DNA from: an uncultured Bacteroidales bacterium
Lineage (GTDB): Bacteria > Bacteroidota > Bacteroidia > Bacteroidales > UBA932
Direction: 5' to 3'
Assembly (NCBI GenBank): GCA_905236955.1
Contig: CAJOQW010000106.1
Coordinates: 1 to 15,643, forward strand
Length of the DNA stretch: 15,643 bases
Part shown: piece by piece, positions 7,827 to 15,189 of the stretch
Position numbering within the stretch: the first letter of the stretch is position 1
Layout of the letters: the number at the start of each line of letters is the position of its first letter
Position numbers and translations under genes: made by a program
The notes under the pieces: model-generated
The model's database searches: none
Seen by the model: the letters and a program-made list of their open reading frames with translations, nothing else
What the model was told of the DNA's origin: nothing

Positions 7827-9884
7827 CTATAGCGTGCGGTACCTGACGCCGTACTCGAGCATCTGGCCCAGATAGTCGTCGGGATAGCTTATCTCGAAAT
7901 CGACTATCGCGCCGCCTTCGCCCAACACCGGCCTGATGTCGGGATTCACGAAACCGCCGTAGGGCTTCAGCTGAAGGGCTTCGTAGCGCTCGCGCACCTC
8001 CTTGTGCAGCACCGGGTCGATCTCGGTGCCGTAATTGTCAACCAGGGCCTTGCCTGCGGCATAGTCGCCCTCGCTCTTGATGCGCTGGATCTCGGCGAGC
8101 AGTTCGGCGAACAGTCCGCGAAGGGCCTCGTAGTCGTTGACCACGAAATAGGTCTTGCCGTCACGCACCTTCTTTTCGATGACGTTCCGGGCGGCGCCCT
8201 TCTCGTAGCACCACATGGCTATGAGTTCGCGGTTCTGCATGTGGGCCTCGGTGTTCTTCTTGCCCGGTTCAACGCGGGTGAACTGGGTCATGATGCCGTT
8301 GCGGATATATGACGAATATTCGGCCTTGTAGGCTTCCTTGTCGGGGACAATCCCGAGCTCGACCATCTTGGGATCGGCGCAGTAATACAGGCCGAAAAGG
8401 TCGGCGCGGGCCTCTTCAAGGGCGCTCTGGTACTCGCCGAGGGCGGTGGAAGACACCCCGGGCAGGAGCTGGCCGCTCCCGTGGCCCAGGCACTCGTGGA
8501 GGTCGGTATGTATCTCGTCCATGAAGTCGCCGTATTTCTTGACCCTGTCTATCTCGGCCTGGTCCCAAGCGAACTCGGAAAGCACGCTCTTCGGGCTTTC
8601 GAGGGCCGCTGCGTCATACGCGTGGGTGATGTTGGCTATGGTCACGCTCTTGGAACCATAGTCCTTGCGTATCCAGTCCGCATTGGGCAGGTTGATACCT
8701 ATGGGAGTGGAAGGATAGCACGCTCCGGCAAGGGCGACGGCGTTGATGACCTTGGCAGTGACGCCCTTCACGACGGCTTTCTTGAAGCGGGGATCCACCG
8801 GGGAATTGTCCTCGAACCACTGGGCGTTGGCGCTCAGCACCTCGGTACGGGCGGAGGCGAGGGAGTCCTTGATATTGACCAGACCCTCCCACGTGGCCTT
8901 GCGGCCCAAGGGGTCGTCATAGTCCTCGATGAAGCCGTTGACATAGTCCACGATCCCGAGGGAATCCTTCACCCACAATATGTTGTATTCATCCCATGTG
9001 CGGAGGTCGCCGTTCTCGTAATATGCTATGAGCTTGTCGATGCCTTCCTTCTGGAGGTCGTTCTCGGCGAAATCCCGGGCCCTGCGGAGCTCGCGGCAGA
9101 TGCGTCTTATGGCTTCGGAGTAGATTCCTCCCACCATCCATTTCTTCTCCACCAGCCTTCCATTCTCCTTGACCACCTTGGAGTTGAGGCCGTATGCCAC
9201 CGGTTCCTTGGCCCCGGGCACCGCCTGCCTTGCATAGAAGGCATCCACCTCTTCGCGGGTGACGCCCTCGCCGTAGAAGTTCACGGCCGACGAGGCAACG
9301 ATGTCCCGGGTGCGGTCGGTGGAACGCCTCTGCGGATAGATATCGGGATTGTAGATGACCTCGAGCAACTCGTCCTTGTTCATCGAGAGGCCCTCGGCCC
9401 CGGTCCAGCGGGTTTCGCCGGCCACCTCGGAGTCCCCTTCGCCAGATACTGCCTGCAGCAGGCCGGCGAAATAGTCCCTGGGGCATCCCGGGAAGAACTT
9501 GTCCTCGGCGTAATGATGATGGATGCCGTTGGCGAAGAACACCCTCTTGGCATATATCTCGAACTGTTTCCAGTCTTCGCACCCGCGGTCGCCTTCATAG
9601 TTTACGAGGATGTCCTCGATGGCGTGCCTAATGGGCAGGTTGTAACGGCAATACTGGTCCCAGGTTATGTCCCTTCCCAGCTTGGCGGCTTCGGACAGAT
9701 GGTAAACATATTCCTTCTGCCTGAGGGTGAGGGCGTCCCATCCGGGCACCTGGTAGCGCATGACCTTGAGGTCGGCGAAAGAATCCACCACATATTTGAA
9801 CGCGGGCTCTTCCGCGGCTTTCCTGGAGCATGCGGCGGCCGCTGCAGCCCCTGCTAAAACGAGAATCATCTTGTAAAGTTTCAT
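7827..9884 (-). CDS. Dipeptidyl peptidase III (M49 zinc peptidase), lipoprotein form
   Basis: DPP III removes dipeptides from the N-terminus of short peptides. The catalytic motif HECLGH is at 463-468, with two zinc histidines and Glu464 as catalytic base. The second family motif EEARAD is at 490-495, with Glu491 as third zinc ligand. HECLGH, with Cys at position 3, is the bacterial (Bacteroides) variant of the HELLGH seen in animals. Length (685) fits bacterial M49 enzymes. The N-terminus is a signal peptide with an alanine-rich lipobox AAAAAC (Cys19), so the enzyme is probably anchored in the envelope and acts on periplasmic or imported peptides. A -7 box 8 nt before the ATG suggests its own, nearly leaderless promoter. 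The pfkB-type gene ends 16 bp upstream; clpB follows 67 bp downstream. Confidence 0.93.
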   Translation of the reverse strand: MKLYKMILVLAGAAAAAACSRKAAEEPAFKYVVDSFADLKVMRYQVPGWDALTLRQKEYVYHLSEAAKLGRDITWDQYCRYNLPIRHAIEDILVNYEGDRGCEDWKQFEIYAKRVFFANGIHHHYAEDKFFPGCPRDYFAGLLQAVSGEGDSEVAGETRWTGAEGLSMNKDELLEVIYNPDIYPQRRSTDRTRDIVASSAVNFYGEGVTREEVDAFYARQAVPGAKEPVAYGLNSKVVKENGRLVEKKWMVGGIYSEAIRRICRELRRARDFAENDLQKEGIDKLIAYYENGDLRTWDEYNILWVKDSLGIVDYVNGFIEDYDDPLGRKATWEGLVNIKDSLASARTEVLSANAQWFEDNSPVDPRFKKAVVKGVTAKVINAVALAGACYPSTPIGINLPNADWIRKDYGSKSVTIANITHAYDAAALESPKSVLSEFAWDQAEIDRVKKYGDFMDEIHTDLHECLGHGSGQLLPGVSSTALGEYQSALEEARADLFGLYYCADPKMVELGIVPDKEAYKAEYSSYIRNGIMTQFTRVEPGKKNTEAHMQNRELIAMWCYEKGAARNVIEKKVRDGKTYFVVNDYEALRGLFAELLAEIQRIKSEGDYAAGKALVDNYGTEIDPVLHKEVRERYEALQLKPYGGFVNPDIRPVLGEGGAIVDFEISYPDDYLGQMLEYGVRYRTL

Positions 9885-9892
9885 AACGGATA

Positions 9893-9900
9893 CAAAGATA
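9893..9900 (-). promoter_or_regulatory. -7 element upstream of DPP III gene
   Basis: TATCTTTG (minus strand) is a full TAnnTTTG match ending 8 nt before the ATG at 9884. It fills the 16-bp gap to the sugar-kinase gene. No -33 TTTG is evident. The predicted transcript would be leaderless or have a leader of a few nucleotides. Confidence 0.42.
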
Positions 9901-10779
9901 CTAAGAATATTTCGGGATATAGTTTTCCATGCTCCGGCAGCAGGCGGCGGAAAAAGCCTGGGCCCTGCCTATTATGGCATCCCACACTTTCCGGTCGAGG
10001 CCGCCGAGGAGTTCCCTGCGGCTCACCCCTTCCTTGATGAGGGCGCAGGCCACGCCGGCGTTGAAGCTGTCCCCGGCGCCGATGGTGCTGACCGTCTCTA
10101 TCTTGGCTACGGGATATTCCGCCTTCAGCAGGCCGTCCCTCAGGGAGATGCTCCCGGGGCCGTCGGTACGGATGAAGCGGGGACAGTCGGGCTCCATGCC
10201 CCCGAAGGCGTTGTCGAGGTCTTCACGGCTGGCCCTCACGATGTCGGAATCCGCTATGTTGTGGGTTATCGAAGGCCGAAGGACCGAAAGGTCCCTGGCA
10301 TGGGAGCTGCGGAAGTTGACATCGTAGTAGATGATGGCCCCGGCGGCCCTGGCCTTTTCGAGCAGGCGCATCATCTGCCCGCGCAGTGCGGGAGCCACGG
10401 CGAAATAAGAGCCGAACACCAGCACGTCGTCGGGATTGATGTCGGGCAGCAGGAAGTCGTCCCTCTCGGCGGGTTCGTCGCGATAAAAAGAATAATGGGC
10501 GTCGTTATGCTCGTCGAGGAAGGCCAGCGAAAGGTTGGTCTTGTGTCCGGCGTTTCGCTTCACGCACGAGGTGTCCACGCCGTTGTCCCTGAGGAAATCC
10601 CGCACCAGGGCCCCGGCCTCGTCGTCCCCGGTTTCCCCGACGAAGACGGTGTGCACGCCTGAGCGTCCCAGCGAGACAGCCGAGTTGAAACTGGACCCTC
10701 CCGGATTGGCGCTGAGGGGATTGCCGTCCTTCATGAGGATATCCAGCACCACCTCGCCGCAGCAGATTGCTTTTCTCAT
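9901..10779 (-). CDS. PfkB-family carbohydrate kinase (probable fructokinase)
   Basis: This 292-residue cytoplasmic kinase of the ribokinase/PfkB fold phosphorylates a sugar using ATP. The N-terminal signature PGGSSFNSAVSLGRSG (26-41) and the C-terminal signature ETVSTIGAGDSFNAGV (228-243) are both present. Asp237 in GAGD is the catalytic base and the glycines form the anion hole. The family usually has D-T-x-G-A-G-D; here it reads S-T-I-G-A-G-D. Length and pattern fit bacterial fructokinases, but ribokinase, 2-keto-3-deoxygluconate kinase or another sugar specificity cannot be excluded from sequence alone. It is the first gene of the leftward run pfkB-type, DPP III, clpB; the functions do not form an obvious pathway. 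A -7 box 19 nt before the ATG supports a start at 10779. Confidence 0.88.
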   Translation of the reverse strand: MRKAICCGEVVLDILMKDGNPLSANPGGSSFNSAVSLGRSGVHTVFVGETGDDEAGALVRDFLRDNGVDTSCVKRNAGHKTNLSLAFLDEHNDAHYSFYRDEPAERDDFLLPDINPDDVLVFGSYFAVAPALRGQMMRLLEKARAAGAIIYYDVNFRSSHARDLSVLRPSITHNIADSDIVRASREDLDNAFGGMEPDCPRFIRTDGPGSISLRDGLLKAEYPVAKIETVSTIGAGDSFNAGVACALIKEGVSRRELLGGLDRKVWDAIIGRAQAFSAACCRSMENYIPKYS

Positions 10780-10798
10780 TTGATTTCTGGTGTTTGCA

Positions 10799-10806
10799 CA
10801 AATTTA
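10799..10806 (-). promoter_or_regulatory. -7 element upstream of the sugar kinase gene
   Basis: TAAATTTG on the minus strand lies 19 nt before the kinase ATG in a 61-bp AT-rich divergent intergenic region (10780-10840). The opposite strand of the same region has only imperfect -7-like octamers (CATATTTG at 10823-10830) for the DUF2807 gene. Confidence 0.45.
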
Positions 10807-10840
10807 ATTAAAATATTTTGCCCATATTTGCGTAAAATAT

Positions 10841-11782
10841 ATGAATATGAAAAAATATCTCGTCTTTGCGGCGGCGCTCATTCTCGCCGTTTCCTGCGGG
10901 AGGAAAGAAGATGAATCCCTCATCGGAGAGTACAGCCCCTCACAGGAATACGCATTCAGCGGCTTCAACAAAATCAAGACAATATCTTCCGGCAACTGCG
11001 GTGCCTTCGACATCATGTTGGTAAAAGCCAAGGAATACGGGGTGAGCATGGAACTTCCCGTCCTCAATCCTGGCAAAGGCTTCGAAATCAGGCAGAAAGG
11101 CAACACCCTGGTGCTCAAGGCCACCAAGCTCAGCAAGAAAATTCGCGAATACGGTCCGGCCAAGGTCGTGATAGCCACCCCCGCTGCCGACGGAATCTCG
11201 CTCGACGGAGCCAACAAACTCCGCGTGGATGGCGAATTCTCGGCAAGGAAAATGGTCTTCGACCTTTCCGGAGCCTCCGAACTCGGCTACATCCAGGGTT
11301 CGTGCCAGGAATTGGACATAGAACTCTCAGGCGCCTCCAGGCTCACGGCGGTCAATATCAACTCGGGCGGGTGCGACCTGAAGGCGAGCGGAGCATCCGA
11401 CGCTTCTTACTGCACCCTTACGGGGCCGGAGCTGGACATAGAACTCTCAGGCGCCTCCAAGGCCATCGGGCTCGAGACCTCGGCCAAGGCGCTCAAGGTT
11501 TCGCTGAGCGGCTCGTCCGCCCTCGGCGTGAACAACGGCAAGGAGATGGACAGGGTGCAGGCCATGGTTTCCGGTTCTTCCTCCTTCGCGATCGCCGGTC
11601 CTTCCTGCAAGGAAATGTCCATAACAAGTTCGGGGTCATCGACAGCCGACATCACCGAACTGCCCGTGGAAAGTGCCAAGGTGGACGCCTCGGGGGCGGC
11701 TGCCGTAAAAGTCAACGCCGGCAGCCTCGCCTCGGAAACCTCGGGAGCCGCCGACGTACAGAACGCAGCAGGGGCTAGATAG
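10841..11782 (+). CDS. DUF2807 head-GIN beta-solenoid lipoprotein
   Basis: The protein of 313 residues has a signal peptide with lipobox LAVSC (Cys19); an ATG two codons later would serve equally well as start. The body matches the Bacteroidota DUF2807 (putative auto-transporter adhesin, head GIN) family: an early FSGFNKIKTISSGNCGAFDIMLV segment, then repeating strands ending in SGAS-type turns. The turns fall at residues 143, 163, 183, 203, 223, 244, 264, 284 and 301, a near-perfect 20-residue period that indicates stacked coils of a beta-solenoid. Members are surface or periplasmic proteins of unknown function; adhesion is a name, not a demonstrated role here. Its stop overlaps the end of the convergent yhcH-like gene by 8 bp, so no separate terminator fits between them. 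Confidence 0.85.
   Translation: MNMKKYLVFAAALILAVSCGRKEDESLIGEYSPSQEYAFSGFNKIKTISSGNCGAFDIMLVKAKEYGVSMELPVLNPGKGFEIRQKGNTLVLKATKLSKKIREYGPAKVVIATPAADGISLDGANKLRVDGEFSARKMVFDLSGASELGYIQGSCQELDIELSGASRLTAVNINSGGCDLKASGASDASYCTLTGPELDIELSGASKAIGLETSAKALKVSLSGSSALGVNNGKEMDRVQAMVSGSSSFAIAGPSCKEMSITSSGSSTADITELPVESAKVDASGAAAVKVNAGSLASETSGAADVQNAAGAR
11313..11459 (+). repeat. Two identical 27-bp copies inside the DUF2807 gene
   Basis: A 27-bp sequence beginning TGGACATAGAACTCTCAGGC occurs at 11313-11339 and, without mismatch, at 11433-11459. The offset is 120 bp, exactly two 20-residue coils, so the copies encode the same LDIELSGAS turn in register. This suggests recent duplication or gene conversion between coils. 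Confidence 0.9.
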
Positions 11783-12200
11783 CCTTTACCTTGAAAATAG
11801 CTTTATGGATCATGCCTTCGCCGATGAGCGGGGCATGAGCCGTTTCAGGGGCGAAGGTGATGTCCTCGCCCGGCCTGACCGAAACGATGCATTCCACCGG
11901 GTCGGCATAGAAAAGGATGTCCTTATCGGGATTCATCTCTCCTACGGGCCGGGTGCACTCGCAACGGGCCTTGACACCGAAGCATTCGGGGCCCGAAAGG
12001 GGTACCTGGATGTCAATATACTTGTCGTGGACCTCGAGCCTGGCCTCGGTTGGGGTCTTGAGCTTGGAATCTACGATATTCACCCAGAGATTGTCTCCGT
12101 CTATAACATGTTTGCCCGGCTCCATGGCGGCCAGGTCGTGGGTACGCAAAAACTCTATAGCCTTCGCGTAATAGGGGTTGGTCATCAGTCTTGCTTCCAT
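11775..12200 (-). CDS. YhcH/YjgK/YiaL (DUF386) family protein
   Basis: The protein has 141 residues in the cupin-like family that includes YhcH/NanQ, implicated in sialic-acid anomer handling, and the EbgC beta-galactosidase accessory subunit. Family marks are the H-D-x-Y-I-D-I-Q segment (HDKYIDIQVPLSGPE, 58-72), the FAPETAHAPLIG segment (117-127) and the C-terminal HKAIFKV (132-138). The histidines and glutamate are candidate metal ligands. An alternative start five codons in, at MTNPYYAKAI (ATG at 12185), is plausible because it looks more like the family N-terminus. It lies 16 bp after the MATE transporter gene in the same direction, so the two form an operon. No nan or lactose genes are nearby, so the substrate, probably a sugar, is undetermined. 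Confidence 0.85.
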   Translation of the reverse strand: MEARLMTNPYYAKAIEFLRTHDLAAMEPGKHVIDGDNLWVNIVDSKLKTPTEARLEVHDKYIDIQVPLSGPECFGVKARCECTRPVGEMNPDKDILFYADPVECIVSVRPGEDITFAPETAHAPLIGEGMIHKAIFKVKAI

Positions 12201-12216
12201 AATGCCATAAAGTTAA

Positions 12217-13548
12217 TTATTTTTTCAATCCCCTGAAACCCTGCACGGCAATAACCACAGCGAGGATGAAGGAAAGCACATCCGCCCAGGTCTGGCACAT
12301 CTCCACCCCAAGGAGCCCGAACCAGTGCGGCAGGAGCAGTATCAGGGGGATGAAGAACACGCCGTTTCGAGAGGCTGCCAAAAGGTTGGCCTGCAATGGC
12401 CTGCGGATAGTCTGCATCATCATGTTGGTGTACATTATGAACGATCCCAGAGGAAGCGTAGCCATCTGCCATCGGAGGGCCGAAGCCCCTACTTCCACCA
12501 CCTGCATGTCGTCGCGGAACATCCTTACCAGGGGCTCGGCGAAAACGATACCGAACACGGAGCATACCGCAAGGAACGCAAAGCCCAGCTTGACCACGAA
12601 CCAGAAACCCTGCTTCACCCTGTCGTAGAGCCCGGCTCCGTACGAGAATCCACACAGGGGCTGATAGCCGTGCCCGAGGCCTATCACGGCCGCCATTATC
12701 AAGAAGGTTACGCGCCCTACTATGCTCATTCCCGCGATTGCGGCGTCGCCGTACGCACCGGCGGCGATATTCAGCAAGGCTACGCTGATGCTGGCTAGCC
12801 CCTGACGGGTGAGCGAAGGCGTGCCGCCGGCGAGTATCTCGTTGATATAAAACTTGTTGGGCGTGCAAAGACGGAGCTTTACGGGGATATTCCCCGCCCT
12901 TCCAGTGCCCCAGAGCATCACCAGAAGGCTTACCAGCTGTCCCGAGAAAACGCCCATTCCCGCGCCGGTTACGCCCAGTCCGAGGACGAAGATATACACC
13001 GGGGACAGCGCAATGTTTACGAAGGCTCCCGCCAGCACCCCATACATGGCGAACTGGGCGCTGCCCTGGAAACGGAGCTGGTTGTTGAGGGCCATCGTAC
13101 CCGTCATGACAGGCATTCCGAGAAGAACCCACAGCAGATACCGCCTGGTCTCGGGAAGGATGGTGGGGGTGGAGCCCAGGAGACGGGCGAGCGGGGTGAT
13201 GAAGATCAGCCCGAGGAGAGCGAGCAGCAGGCTGCACGCCACCGCTCCGAAGAAACCGGTCGAAGCCATCCTGTAGGCTTCGTCCTTCTTCTTTGCGCCC
13301 AAGGCCCTCGACAGGAAATTGCCCGACCCCTGCCCGAAAAGGAATCCTATGGCCTGTATTACGGACATCAGGGCGAAGGAGACGCCGACCGCGGCCGTGG
13401 CCTGTGTGCTGATGCGGCCTACATAGAACGTGGACACCAGACTGTGGATGCTGGTAGCCAGCATGCTCACTATCGCCGGGCCGGAAAGCGTAAGGATGAC
13501 CTTGCGCACCGGACCTGTGGTGAGTAAAGTGTAGTTGTCCCGCTCCAT
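12217..13548 (-). CDS. MATE family efflux transporter
   Basis: This integral membrane protein has 443 residues and about 12 hydrophobic helices, typical of multidrug and toxin extrusion (MATE) transporters, which expel cationic compounds or metabolites using Na+ or H+ gradients. It shows the repeated two-lobe organisation: LSGPAIVSMLATSIHSLVSTFYVGRI near the N-terminus and the GYQPLCGFSYGAGLYDRVKQG motif of the second lobe, which matches the conserved P-x-x-G-[FY]-[NS]-Y-G-A-G pattern. An upstream TTG would extend it by six residues but overlaps the -7 box, so the ATG at 13548 is preferred. The substrate cannot be predicted. The yhcH-like gene follows 16 bp downstream. Confidence 0.93.
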   Translation of the reverse strand: MERDNYTLLTTGPVRKVILTLSGPAIVSMLATSIHSLVSTFYVGRISTQATAAVGVSFALMSVIQAIGFLFGQGSGNFLSRALGAKKKDEAYRMASTGFFGAVACSLLLALLGLIFITPLARLLGSTPTILPETRRYLLWVLLGMPVMTGTMALNNQLRFQGSAQFAMYGVLAGAFVNIALSPVYIFVLGLGVTGAGMGVFSGQLVSLLVMLWGTGRAGNIPVKLRLCTPNKFYINEILAGGTPSLTRQGLASISVALLNIAAGAYGDAAIAGMSIVGRVTFLIMAAVIGLGHGYQPLCGFSYGAGLYDRVKQGFWFVVKLGFAFLAVCSVFGIVFAEPLVRMFRDDMQVVEVGASALRWQMATLPLGSFIMYTNMMMQTIRRPLQANLLAASRNGVFFIPLILLLPHWFGLLGVEMCQTWADVLSFILAVVIAVQGFRGLKK

Positions 13549-13554
13549 GGGATG

Positions 13555-13562
13555 CAAATTTA
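13555..13562 (-). promoter_or_regulatory. -7 element upstream of MATE gene
   Basis: TAAATTTG on the minus strand ends 6 nt before the ATG at 13548, which places the predicted transcription start within a few bases of the start codon. A TTTG lies further upstream at 13577-13574, but only 11 nt from the -7 box, too close for a -33 element. Confidence 0.45.
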
Positions 13563-13595
13563 GCAAAATAGCGCAAACGGGGCCGATTTATTTGC

Positions 13596-13603
13596 TATAT
13601 TTG
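13596..13603 (+). promoter_or_regulatory. -7 element upstream of gate-domain membrane protein gene
   Basis: TATATTTG is a perfect TAnnTTTG match 14 nt before the ATG at 13618 and 26 nt before an alternative in-frame ATG at 13630. It forms a divergent promoter pair with the MATE gene box at 13555-13562. Confidence 0.45.
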
Positions 13604-13617
13604 CGCGCAGAATCTTA

Positions 13618-14790
13618 ATGCTGAAACCTATGGCTAAGAACAAGTCCGGGCTTGACGCAAAGCACCGTTCGGTCATCGAGGCAGTGGTCTTCCTGGTCAT
13701 CCTCATCCTGATCTTCGGTGTGCTCGGGCACATCATGGGAGGGAAGAATCTCCTCAACACCATGATGCGTACCGCCCACGACCTCCTTCTGAACACGGTC
13801 TTTTACCTTATGGGCATAACCGTGCTCGCCGGAGCCCTGAGCAAGCTGTTGTCGGAATTCGGTGTGGTTTCGCTGCTGGAGAAATTGCTCCGCCCCCTCA
13901 TGAAGCCCTTATACAACCTTCCGGGCGTATCCGCCATCGGCGCGGTAATGACCTTCTTCTCCGACAACCCGGCAATCATAGCCCTCAGCAAGGACAAGAA
14001 GTTCGCCTCGTATTTCAAGAAGTACCAGTTGGTGTCGCTCACCAATTTCGGCACCGCTTTCGGAATGGGGCTCATCGTCATCTTCACGATGATAGTATAT
14101 GGCAAGCTCTCGGCCGCCCTTATCGGCCTGTTCGGGGCGATATGCGGCTCTATCATCTCGACGAGGCTGATGCAGAAGTTCACCCTGAAATCGTACCCCG
14201 AGATGGACAGCCCGGTAATCGAAGAGACCCTTGAGGAGCAGGAGATAGAAGAGGAGGAAAAGAAAAAGGAAGGGCTCTTCATGCGTTTCCTCAACGCCAT
14301 CCTGGACGGCGGCAAGAATGGAGTGGATTTGGGCTTGCAGATTATCCCCGGAGTGCTGATAATCACCACTTTCGTCATTCTCACCACCTTCGGGCCCGAC
14401 AGCGCCACAGGGCTTTATGACGGAGGAATAGGCCAGGGCGTTCCCATACTCCCCTGGCTTGCGGGCAAGATACACTGGGTGTTCGAATGGCTGTTCGGCT
14501 TCACCGACATGAAGCTCATCGCCTTCCCGATGACGGCCCTCGGCGCCGTGGGCGCTGCGCTCGGCCTGCTCCCGACTTTCAGCGCTGCGGGAATCCTGGA
14601 CGGCAACGCCATCGCAGTCTGCACCGCAATAGGCATGTGCTGGAGCGGATTCCTCAGCACCCACACCGCGATGCTCGACTCCCTGGGCTACCGCAAACTC
14701 ATAGGAAAGGCCATCGGGGCACACGCAATAGCCGGCTTCTGCGCCGGGGTCATAGCCCACTTCGCCTGGCTGCTGTTTGCGCTGCTGTAA
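13618..14790 (+). CDS. Nucleoside-recognition (gate) domain membrane protein
   Basis: This polytopic membrane protein has 390 residues; the ATG at 13630 (MAKNKSGLDA) is an equally good start. The pattern fits the CD0519/CD1768-type family carrying the gate/nucleoside-recognition domain. One helix pair is at about 21-75 (ending VFYLMGITVLAGALSKLLSEFG), followed by the conserved FFSDNPAIIALSKDKKFASYFKKYQL (113-138) and LTNFGTAFGMGLIV (141-154). A strongly charged cytoplasmic loop (about 195-218, mostly Glu and Lys) splits the protein, then further helices to the C-terminus include TFSAAGILDGNAIAVCTAIGMCWSGFLSTHTAMLD (320-354). Transport of a small solute is likely, but the substrate is unknown. 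The family name is from memory and the specificity is not claimed. Confidence 0.75.
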   Translation: MLKPMAKNKSGLDAKHRSVIEAVVFLVILILIFGVLGHIMGGKNLLNTMMRTAHDLLLNTVFYLMGITVLAGALSKLLSEFGVVSLLEKLLRPLMKPLYNLPGVSAIGAVMTFFSDNPAIIALSKDKKFASYFKKYQLVSLTNFGTAFGMGLIVIFTMIVYGKLSAALIGLFGAICGSIISTRLMQKFTLKSYPEMDSPVIEETLEEQEIEEEEKKKEGLFMRFLNAILDGGKNGVDLGLQIIPGVLIITTFVILTTFGPDSATGLYDGGIGQGVPILPWLAGKIHWVFEWLFGFTDMKLIAFPMTALGAVGAALGLLPTFSAAGILDGNAIAVCTAIGMCWSGFLSTHTAMLDSLGYRKLIGKAIGAHAIAGFCAGVIAHFAWLLFALL

Positions 14791-14842
14791 AGGCTGTAAG
14801 TTGCGGCAAACCCAGTACACTCCTGGAAACCCTATATGCTGC

Positions 14843-14947
14843 TGTCCCACAAAACCTGCCTTCCACACATACTTCTTGTGAGACACCGCCCGAATTTGCC
14901 CGCCTGTCCCTCATAATTGCCCTCCCACACGTACTTCTTGTGGGACA
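14843..14947. repeat. 105-bp block with 10-bp terminal inverted repeats and internal direct repeats
   Basis: TGTCCCACAA (14843-14852) and TTGTGGGACA (14938-14947) are exact inverted repeats bounding 105 bp. Inside, a unit containing TACTTCTTGTG occurs twice with a 62-bp offset (14857-14885 and 14918-14947) and few mismatches. The second unit is itself a hairpin with a 7-bp stem (TCCCACA 14923-14929, TGTGGGA 14939-14945). No target-site duplication is evident. It could be a small non-autonomous element or a REP-like repeat. Confidence 0.5.
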
Positions 14948-15030
14948 AAACTAGAAATTACTTCGCTGTCATGCATAGTCGTGTCTTATAGACTTATTAT
15001 CTGTGGGATTCCCGCGAGTAAATAAGGAGG

Positions 15031-15189
15031 GTTGCACCAGAAATACCACGAAGGCGCGGCAACCAGCAGGGTTTTGAGAGGAGTTTGCCGCTGATTTGCC
15101 GGTATAGTGCAGCAATACCCCGCCAAAAGAGGGTGATTGCGTACAGTAACGAAACTAAAGTGCAACAAGACCTGGCCCCGAAGGTCTTG
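15031..15189. other. Cluster of nested inverted repeats, possible structured RNA or repeat element
   Basis: GTTGCAC (15031-15037) can pair with GTGCAAC (15160-15166). They enclose two hairpins: GCGGCAA/TTGCCGC (15056-15062 with 15085-15091) and GGTAT/ATACC (15101-15105 with 15115-15119). An 8-bp hairpin CAAGACCT/AGGTCTTG (15166-15173 with 15182-15189) follows directly. The arrangement could fold as a multibranched RNA on either strand, but no known RNA family is recognised. Confidence 0.35.

Noticed and set aside
8481..9857. Long open frame (458 codons) opposite the DPP III gene
   Set aside because: It is the mirror of a well-supported peptidase gene in GC-rich DNA; its product has no recognisable domain.
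14843..14947. CRISPR array
   Set aside because: Only two imperfect repeats with one spacer-like gap, bounded by inverted repeats, and no cas genes.
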